Below the pieces are notes generated by a model, which searched no databases, was not told the origin of the DNA, and was given only the letters and a program-made list of their open reading frames with translations. Below are positions 52,334 to 61,800 of a stretch of 64,000 bases of DNA, piece by piece. Location of the stretch: assembly GCF_051401765.1 (NCBI RefSeq), contig NW_027480492.1, positions 1,426,001 through 1,490,000 on the forward strand, read 5' to 3'. This DNA is from Calliopsis andreniformis. Its lineage: Eukaryota > Arthropoda > Insecta > Hymenoptera > Andrenidae. The translations under genes and the position numbers were made by a program. The number at the start of each line of letters is the position of its first letter. The stretch's first letter is position 1.

Positions 52334-55300
52334 GGATTGAGGTTTGAGGACTGAGGATTGAGGATTGAGGATTGAGGATTGAGGATTGAGGAATGAGGAT
52401 TGAAGATTGTGGATTGGGTATTGAGGATTGAACATTCAGGATTGAGGATTGAGGATAGAGGATTGAAGATTGAGGATTGATGATTGAATATTGATGATTG
52501 AAGATTGAGGATTGAGGATTGAGGGTTGTGGATTGCGCACGAGGACAGAGGGTTGAGTATTGATGTTTGAGGTCTGAGGATTGAGGATTGAGGATTGAGA
52601 ATTGAGGATTGAGGATTGAGGATTGAAGATTGAGGACTGGGTGTTGAGGATTGAAGAATGAGGATTGAGGATTGAGGATTGAAGATTGAGGATTGAAGAT
52701 TGAGTATTGAGGATTGAAGATCGAGGATTGAGGATTGAGGATTGAGGATTGAGGATAGAGGATTGAGGATTGAGGATTGAAGATTGAGTATTGAGGATTG
52801 AAGATTGAGGAATGGGGTTTGAGGATTGAGGATTGAGGTTTGAGGATTGAGGATTGAGGATTGAAGATTGAGGATTGGGTATTGCGGATTGAACATTGAG
52901 GATTGAGGATTGAGGATGGAGGATTGGGGATTGAGGATTGAAGGTGGAATATTGATGATTGAAGATTGCAGATTGAGTATTGAGGATTGAGGATTGAGGA
53001 TTGAGGACTGAGGATTGAGGATTGAGAATTGAAGTTTGAGGATTGGGTATTGCGGATTGAACGTTGAGGATTGAGGATTGAGGACTGAGGATTGAGGTTC
53101 GAGGATCGAGGATTGAGGATTGAGGATTGAGTATTGAAGATTGAGGATTGGGTATTGAGGATTGAACATTCAGGATTGAGGATTGAGGATAGAGGATTGA
53201 GGATTGAGGATTGAATATTGAATATTGATGATTGAAGATTGAGGATTGAGGATTGAGGGTTGTGGATTGCGGACGAGGACTGAGGGTTGAGTATTGATGT
53301 TTGAGGTCTGAGGATTGAGGATTGAGGATTGAAGATTGAGGATTGGGAATTGAGGATTGACGATTGAGGATTGAGTATTGAGGAGTTAGAATTGAGGATT
53401 GAGGATTGAAGATTGAGTATTGAGGATTGAAGGTTGAGGATTTAGGATTGAGGATTGAAGATTGAGGACTGAGTGGTGAGGGTTGAGTGATGAGAACTGA
53501 TGTTTGTGGATTGAGATTTGATGATTGAAGTATGGGGATTGAGTATTGAAAGCTGTGAATTGAGGATATTCTATTGAGGATTGAGGATTGACAATTGATT
53601 GTTGAGGACTGAGGACTGAAGTTTGCGGATTCAGGATTGAGGATTCGGGATTGAGGTTTCAGGACTGAGGATTGAGGGTTGAGGATTGAGGATTGAGGAT
53701 TGAGGATTGAGGATTGCGGATTGACGATTGAGGATTGAGGATTGAAGATTGAGGATTGAAGATTGAGGATTGAAGATTGAGGATTGAGGATTGAGGATAG
53801 AGGATTGAAGGTTGAGGATTGGGGATTGAGGATTGACGATTGAGGATTGAGTGTTGAGGATTGAGAATTGAGGATTGTGGATTGAAGATTGAGTATTGGG
53901 GATTCAAGATTGCGGATTGAGGATTGAGGTTTGAAGATTGAGGACTGAGTGTTGAGGGTTGAGTGATGAGAATTGATGTTTGCGGATTGAGATTTGAAGA
54001 TTGAAGAATGGGGATTGAGTATTGAAAGCCGTGAATTGAGGATATTCTATTGAGGATTGAGGGTTGACAATTGATTGTTGAGGACTGAGGGATGAAGATT
54101 GAGGATTCAGGATTGAGGATTCACGGTTGAGGTTCGAGGACTGAGGATTGACGGTTGAGGATTGAGGATTGAGGTTTGAGGATTGAGGATTGAGGATTGA
54201 AGATTGAGGATTGGGTATTGCGGATTGAATATTGAGGATTGAGGATTGAGGACTGAGGATTGAGGTTCGAGGATCGAGGACTGAGGGTTGAATATTGATG
54301 TTTGAGGTCTGAGGATTGAGGATTGAGCATTGAGGATTGAGAACTGAGGATTGAGGATTGAGGATTGAGGATTGAGGACTGGGTGTTGAGGATTGAAGAA
54401 TGAGGACTGAGGATTGAGGATTGAAGATTGAGGGTTGAAGTATGAGTATCGAGGATTGAAGATTAAGGATTGAGGATTGAGGATTGAGGATTGAGGATTG
54501 AGGATTGAGGATTGAAGATTGAGTATTGAGGATTGAAGATTGAGGATTGGGGTTTGAGGATTGAGGATTGAGGGTTGAAGATTGAGGATTGAGGATTGAA
54601 GATTGAGGATTGGGAATTGAGGATTGACGATTGAGTATTGAGTATTGAGGATTGAGAATTGAGGATTGAGGATTGAAGATTGAGTATTGAAGATTGAGTA
54701 TTGAGGATTGAAGATTGAGGATTGAGGATTGAGGATTGAGGATTGAGTATTGAAGACTGAGGATTGGGGATTGAGGATTGACGATTGAGGATTGAGTTTT
54801 GAGGATTGAGAACTGAGGATTGAGGATTGAAGATTGAGTATTGAGGATTGAGGATTGAGGATTGAGGATTGAAGATTGAGGGTTGAGGATTGAAGATTGA
54901 GGATTGGGAATTGAGGATTGACGATTGAGGATTGAGGATTGGGTATTGAGGATTGAGGATTGAGTATTGAAGATTGAGTATTGAGAATTGAAGATTGAGG
55001 ATTGAGGATTGAGGATTACGGATTGAGAATTGAGGATTGAGAATTGAGGATTGAGGATTGAGGATTGCAGATTGAGGATTGGGTGTTGAGGATTGAAGAA
55101 TGAGGATTGTGGATTGCAGATTGAGGATTGGGGATTGAGGATTGAGGATTGAGGATTGAATATTGTGGATTGAGGATTGAAGATTGAGGATTGGGAATTG
55201 AGGATTGACGATTGAGGATTGAGTATTGAGGATTGAGAATTGAGGATTGAGGATTGAAGATTGAGGATTGGGCATTGAGGATTGACGATTGAGGATTGAG

Positions 55301-57069
55301 TGTTGAGGATTGAGAATTGAGGATTGAGGATTGAAGATTGAGTATTGAGGATTCAAGATTGCGGATTGAGGATTGAGGATTGAAGATTGAGGACTGAGTG
55401 TTGAGGGCTGAGTGATGAGAATTGATGTTTGTGGATTGAGACTTGAAGATTGAAGAATGGGGATTAAGTATTGAAAACTGTGAATTAAGAATATTCTATT
55501 GAGGATTGAGGATTGACAATTGATTGTTGAGGACTGAGGACTGAAGTTTGCGGATTCAGGATTCAGGATTCGGGATTGAGGTTTCAGGACTGAGGAATGA
55601 GGGTTGAGGATAGAGGATTGAGGATTGAGGATTGAGGATTGCGGATTGACGATTGACGATTGAGGATTGAGGATTGAAGATTGAGGATTGAAGATTGAGG
55701 ATTGAAGATTGAGGATTGAGGATTGAGGATAGAGGATTGAAGGTTGAGGATTGGGTTTGAGGATTGACGATTGAGGATTGAGTGTTGAGGATTGAGAATT
55801 GAGGATTGAGGATTGAAGATTGAGTATTGGGGATTCAAGATTGCGGATTGAGGATTGAGGTTTGAAGATTGAGGACTGAGGATTGAGGTTCGAGGATCGA
55901 GGACTGAGGGTTGAGTATTGATGTTTGAGGTCTGAGGATTGAGGATTGAGGATTGAGAATTGAGGATTGAGGATTGAGGATTGAGGATTGAGGACTGGGT
56001 GTTGAGGATTGAAGAATGAGGACTGAGGATTGAGGATTGAAGATTGAGGGTTGAAGAATGAGTATCGAGGATTGAAGATTGAGGATTGAGGATTGAGGAT
56101 TGAGGATTGAGGATTGAGGATTGAGGATTGAAGATTGAGTATTGAGGATTGAAGATTGAGGATTGGGGTTTGAGGATTGAGGATTGAGGGTTGAAGATTG
56201 AGGATTGAGGATTGAAGATTGAGGACTGGGAATTGAGGATTGACGATTGAGTATTGAGTATTGAGGATTGAGAATTGAGGATTGAGGATTGAAGATTGAG
56301 TATTGAAGATTGAGTATTGAGGATTGAAGATTGAGGATTGAGGATTGAGGATTGAGGATTGAGTATTGAAGACTGAGGATTGGGGATTAAGGATTGACGA
56401 TTGAGGATTGAGTATTGAGGATTGAGAACTGAGGATTGAGGATTGAAGATTGAGTATTGAGGATTGAGGATTGAGGATTGAGGATTGAAGATTGAGGGTT
56501 GAGGATTGAAGATTGAGGATTGGGAATTGAGGATTGACGATTGAGGATTGAGGATTGGGGATTGAGGATTGAGGATTGAGTATTGAAGATTGAGTATTGA
56601 GAATTGAAGATTGAGGATTGAGGATTGAGGATTACGGATTGAGAATTGAGGATTGAGGATTGAGGATTGAAGATTGAGGATTGGGTATTGAGGAGTCACT
56701 AATTAGGATTGAGGATTGAGGATTGAGGATTGAGGATTGCAGATTGAGTATTGAGGATTGAAGATTGAGGATTGAGGATTGAGGATTGTGGATTGAGGAC
56801 TGAGGATTGAGGATTGAGAATTGAAGATTGAGGATTGGGTATTGCGGATTGAACATTGAGGACTGAGGATTGACGACTGAGGATTGAGGTTCGAGGATCG
56901 AGGATTGAGGATTGAGGTTTGAGGATTGAAGATTGAGGATTGGGGACTGAGTATTGAAGATTGAGGATTGAGGATTGAGGATTGAGGATTGAGGATTGAG
57001 GATTGAGGATTGAGGATTGAAGATTCAGTATTGAGGATTGAAGATTGAGAATTGAGGACTGCGGATTGA

Positions 57070-57258
57070 ACATAAAGGACTGAGTGTCGAGGGATGAGTG
57101 ATGTGAATTGATGTTTGTGGATAGAGATATGAAGATTGCGGATTGAGTATTGAGTTTTGAAATCTGTGAATTGGTGATATTCTATTGAGGATTGAGGATT
57201 GACAACTGATTGTTGAGGACTGAGGGCTGAAGATTGACGATTCAGGATTGAGGATTCA
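57070..57258. repeat. 182-bp core element, alpha family (representative)
   Basis: The core proper is 57077-57258, exactly 26 heptamers, preceded by the alpha-specific heptamer ACATAAA at 57070-57076. It starts GGACTGAGTGT, carries TATTCT 101 bases after its first base, and ends with GGATTCA, GGATTGA, GGATTCA. The family marker is GTTTTGAAATCTGTGAATTG just before GTGATATTCTA, with CAACTGATTG after it. TATTCT starts of the 22 alpha cores: 1301, 3825, 7625, 7968, 9933, 10318, 11464, 11849, 13130, 13515, 19013, 22351, 22736, 23121, 24395, 24780, 31594, 39745, 46469, 51540, 57178, 59367. A full core runs from TATTCT minus 101 to plus 80. A few copies have GTATTGAAAT instead of GTTTTGAAAT. Confidence 0.93.
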
Positions 57259-58881
57259 GGATTGAGGTTTGGGGACTGAGGATTGAGGATTGAGGATTGA
57301 GGATGGAGGATTGAGGATTGAGGATTGAGGATTGAGGATTGAGGATTGGGTATTGAGGTTTGAGGATTGAGGATTGAGGATTGAGGATTGAGGATTGGGG
57401 ACTGAGGATTGAAGGTTGAATATTGATGATTGAAGATTGAGGATTGAGGATTGAGGGTTGTAGATTGAGGACGAGGACTGAGGGTTGGGTATTAATGCTT
57501 GAGGTCTGAGGATTGCGGATTGCGAATTGAGGACTGAGGATTGAGGATTGAAGATTGAGGATTTGGTGTTGAGGATTGAAGAATGAGGACTGAGGAGTGA
57601 GGGTTGAGGATTGAGGATTGAAGATTGAGTATGCAGGATTGGAGATTGACGATTGAGGATAGAGGATTGAGGATTGGGGATTGAAGATTGAGGATTGGGG
57701 ACTGAGTGTTGAGCGTTGAGTGATGAGAATTGATGTTTGTGGATTGAGATTTGAAGATTGAAGATTGGGCATTGAGTGTTGAAAACTGTGAATTGGGTAT
57801 ATTCTATTGAGGATTGAGAACCGACAATTGATTGTTGAGGACTGAGGGCTGAAGATTGAGGATTCAGGATTGAGGATTCAGGATTGAGGTTTGAGGACTG
57901 AGGATTGAGGATTGAGGATTGAGGATTGAGGATTGAGGAATGAGGATTGAAGATTGTGGATTGGGTATTGAGGATTGAACATTCAGGATTGAGGATTGAG
58001 GATAGAGGATTGAAGATTGAGGATTGATGATTGAATATTGATGATTGAAGATTGAGGATTGAGGATTGAGGGTTGTGGATTGCGCACGAGGACTGAGGGT
58101 TGAGTATTGATGTTTGAGGTCTGAGGATTGAGGATTGAGGATTGAGAATTGAGGATTGAGGATTGAGGATTGAGGATTGAGGACTGGGTGTTGAGGATTG
58201 AAGAATGAGGACTGAGGATTGAGGATTGAAGATTGAGGGTTGAAGAATGAGTATCGAGGATTGAAGATTGAGGATTGAGGATTGAGGATTGAGGATTGAG
58301 GATTGAGGATTGAGGATTGAAGATTGAGTATTGAGGATTGAAGATTGAGGATTGGGGTTTGAGGATTGAGGATTGAGGGTTGAAGATTGAGGATTGAGGA
58401 TTGAAGATTGAGGACTGGGAATTGAGGATTGACGATTGAGTATTGAGTATTGAGGATTGAGAATTGAGGATTGAGGATTGAAGATTGAGTATTGAAGATT
58501 GAGTATTGAGGATTGAAGATTGAGGATTGAGGATTGAGGATTGAGGATTGAGTATTGAAGACTGAGGATTGGGGATTAAGGATTGACGATTGAGGATTGA
58601 GTATTGAGGATTGAGAACTGAGGATTGAGGATTGAAGATTGAGTATTGATGATTGAGGATTGAGGATTGAGGATTGAAGATTGAGGGTTGAGGATTGAAG
58701 ATTGAGGATTGGGAATTGAGGATTGACGATTGAGGATTGAGGATTGGGGATTGAGGATTGAGGATTGAGTATTGAAGATTGAGTATTGAGAATTGAAGAT
58801 TGAGGATTGAGGATTGAGGATTACGGATTGAGAATTGAGGATTGAGGATTGAGGATTGAAGATTGAGGATTGGGTATTGAG

Positions 58882-58896
58882 GAGTCACTAATTAGG
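58882..58896. repeat. GAGTCACTAATTAGG landmark (representative)
   Basis: This short diverged motif stands in otherwise near-canonical heptamers. It is preceded by GGATTACGGATTGAG about 60 bases upstream, and an alpha core follows with TATTCT about 477-491 bases downstream in most copies. I see 17 copies, near 0.82, 3.33, 12.65, 18.52, 23.92, 27.78, 29.67, 31.12, 35.93, 37.82, 39.27, 42.90, 45.99, 51.06, 56.69, 58.88 and 63.79 kb. A related form, GAGTGACGAATTAG, lies near 0.16, 5.10 and 20.33 kb. The copies near 3.33 and 18.52 kb share the variant GAGTCACTAGTTAGG, which fits their common origin in block A. Confidence 0.9.
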
Positions 58897-61800
58897 ATTG
58901 AGGATTGAGGATTGAGGATTGAGGATTGCAGACTGAGTATTGAGGATTGAAGATTGAGGATTGAGGATTGAGGATTGTGGATTGAGGACTGAGGATTGAG
59001 GATTGAGAATTGAAGATTGAGGATTGGGTATTGCGGATTGAACATTGAGGACTGAGGATTGACGACTGAGGATTGAGGTTCGAGGATCGAGGATTGAGGA
59101 TTGAGGTTTGAGGATTGAAGATTGAGGATTGGGGACTGAGTATTGAAGATTGAGGATTGAGGATTGAGGATTGAGGATTGAGGATTGAGGATTGAGGATT
59201 GAGGATTGAAGATTCAGTATTGAGGATTGAAGATTGAGAATTGAGGACTGCGGATTGAACATAAAGGACTGAGTGTCGAGGGATGAGTGATGTGAATTGA
59301 TGTTTGTGGATAGAGATATGAAGATTGCGGATTGAGTATTGAGTTTTGAAATCTGTGAATTGGTGATATTCTATTGAGGATTGAGGATTGACAACTGATT
59401 GTTGAGGACTGAGGGCTGAAGATTGACGATTCAGGATTGAGGATTCAGGATTGAGGTTTGGGGACTGAGGATTGAGGATTGAGGATTGAGGATGGAGGAT
59501 TGAGGATTGAGGATTGAGGATTGAGGATTGAGGATTGGGTATTGAGGTTTGAGGATTGAGGATTGAGGATTGAGGATTGAGGATTGGGGACTGAGGATTG
59601 AAGGTTGAATATTGATGATTGAAGATTGAGGATTGAGGATTGAGGGTTGTAGATTGAGGACGAGGACTGAGGGTTGGGTATTAATGCTTGAGGTCTGAGG
59701 ATTGCGGATTGCGAATTGAGGACTGAGGATTGAGGATTGAAGATTGAGGATTTGGTATTGAGGATTGAAGAATGAGGACTGAGGAGTGAGGGTTGAGGAT
59801 TGAGGATTGAAGATTGAGTATGCAGGATTGGAGATTGACGATTGAGGATTGAGGATTGAGGATTGTGGATTGAGGATTGAGGATTGAGGATTGAGGATTG
59901 AAGATTGAGTATTGAGGATTGAAGATTGAGGATTGAGGATAGAGGATTGAGGATTGGGGATTGAAGATTGAGGATTGGGGACTGAGTGTTGAGCGTTGAG
60001 TGATGAGAATTGATGTTTGTGGATTGAGATTTGAAGATTGAAGATTGGGCATTGAGTGTTGAAAACTGTGAATTGGGTATATTCTATTCAGGATTGAGAA
60101 CCGACAATTGATTGTTGAGGACTGAGGGCTGAAGATTGAGGATTCAGGATTGAGGATTCAGGATTGAGGTTTGAGGACTGAGGATTGAGGATTGAGGATT
60201 GAGGATTGAGGATTGAGGAATGAGGATTGAAGATTGTGGATTGGGTATTGAGGATTGAACATTCAGGATTGAGGATTGAGGATAGAGGATTGAAGATTGA
60301 GGATTGATGATTGAATATTGATGATTGAAGATTGAGGATTGAGGATTGAGGGTTGTGGATTGCGCACGAGGACAGAGGGTTGAGTATTGATGTTTGAGGT
60401 CTGAGGATTGAGGATTGAGGATTGAGAATTGAGGATTGAGGATTGAGGATTGAAGATTGAGGACTGGGTGTTGAGGATTGAAGAATGAGGATTGAGGATT
60501 GAGGATTGAAGATTGAGGATTGAAGATTGAGTATTGAGGATTGAAGATCGAGGATTGAGGATTGAGGATTGAGGATTGAGGATTGAGGATTGAGGATTGA
60601 GGATTGAAGATTGAGTATTGAGGATTGAAGATTGAGGAATGGGGTTTGAGGATTGAGGATTGAGGTTTGAGGATTGAGGATTGAGGATTGAAGATTGAGG
60701 ATTGGGTATTGCGGATTGAACGTTGAGGATTGAGGATTGAGGACTGAGGATTGAGGTTCGAGGATCGAGGATTGAGGATTGAGGATTGAGTATTGAAGAT
60801 TGAGGATTGGGTATTGAGGATTGAACATTCAGGATTGAGGATTGAGGATAGAGGATTGAGGATTGAGGATTGAATATTGAATATTGATGATTGAAGATTG
60901 AGGATTGAGGATTGAGGGTTGTGGATTGCGGACGAGGACTGAGGGTTGAGTATTGATGTTTGAGGTCTGAGGATTGAGGATTGAGGATTGAAGATTGAGG
61001 ATTGGGAATTGAGGATTGACGATTGAGGATTGAGTATTGAGGAGTTAGAATTGAGGATTGAGGATTGAAGATTGAGTATTGAGGATTGAAGGTTGAGGAT
61101 TTAGGATTGAGGATTGAAGATTGAGGACTGAGTGGTGAGGGTTGAGTGATGAGAACTGATGTTTGTGGATTGAGATTTGATGATTGAAGTATGGGGATTG
61201 AGTATTGAAAGCTGTGAATTGAGGATATTCTATTGAGGATTGAGGATTGACAATTGATTGTTGAGGACTGAGGACTGAAGTTTGCGGATTCAGGATTGAG
61301 GATTCGGGATTGAGGTTTCAGGACTGAGGATTGAGGGTTGAGGATTGAGGATTGAGGATTGAGGATTGAGGATTGCGGATTGACGATTGAGAATTGAGGA
61401 TTGAAGATTGAGGATTGAAGATTGAGGATTGAAGATTGAGGATTGAGGATTGAGGATAGAGGATTGAAGGTTGAGGATTGGGGATTGAGGATTGACGATT
61501 GAGGATTGAGTGTTGAGGATTGAGAATTGAGGATTGAGGATTGAAGATTGAGTATTGGGGATTCAAGATTGCGGATTGAGGATTGAGGTTTGAAGATTGA
61601 GGACTGAGTGTTGAGGGTTGAGTGATGAGAATTGATGTTTGCGGATTGAGATTTGAAGATTGAAGAATGGGGATTGAGTATTGAAAGCCGTGAATTGAGG
61701 ATATTCTATTGAGGATTGAGGGTTGACAATTGATTGTTGAGGACTGAGGGATGAAGATTGAGGATTCAGGATTGAGGATTCACGGTTGAGGTTCGAGGAC

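Larger units (their letters stand above)
51062..58881. repeat. Superunit E1 (7.8 kb)
   Basis: This unit runs from a GAGTCACTAATTAGG landmark at 51062 to the next equivalent at 58882. Cores: 51540, 52253, 53567, 54043, 55492, 57178 and 57800. Its first 5.8 kb is repeated from 58882 to the end of the window with offsets 7820, 7827, 7659 and 7092. The changes are 7, 168 and 567, all multiples of seven. Confidence 0.88.
55899..60367. repeat. 2189-bp tandem pair across the E1/E2 boundary
   Basis: Unit 1 is about 55899-58087 and unit 2 about 58088-60367. The alpha cores at 57178 and 59367, the landmarks at 56693 and 58882, and GGGTGTTGAGG at 55998 and 58187 are all 2189 apart. Unit 2 is 91 bp (13 heptamers) longer, because unit 1 lost a spacer segment near 57.66 kb. 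The core-to-core interval after the alpha core is 622 in unit 1 and 713 in unit 2. Confidence 0.88.

Noticed and set aside
57070..57258. Core element as an inserted transposon or IS
   Set aside because: No terminal inverted repeats, target-site duplications or coding capacity were seen, and the whole element can be divided into degenerate heptamers in the same register as its flanks.
58882..58896. GAGTCACTAATTAGG as an AP-1/Gcn4-type binding site
   Set aside because: It contains GAGTCA but is preceded by G instead of T (AP-1 is TGAGTCA), and a match this short in a repeated motif is not evidence of binding.
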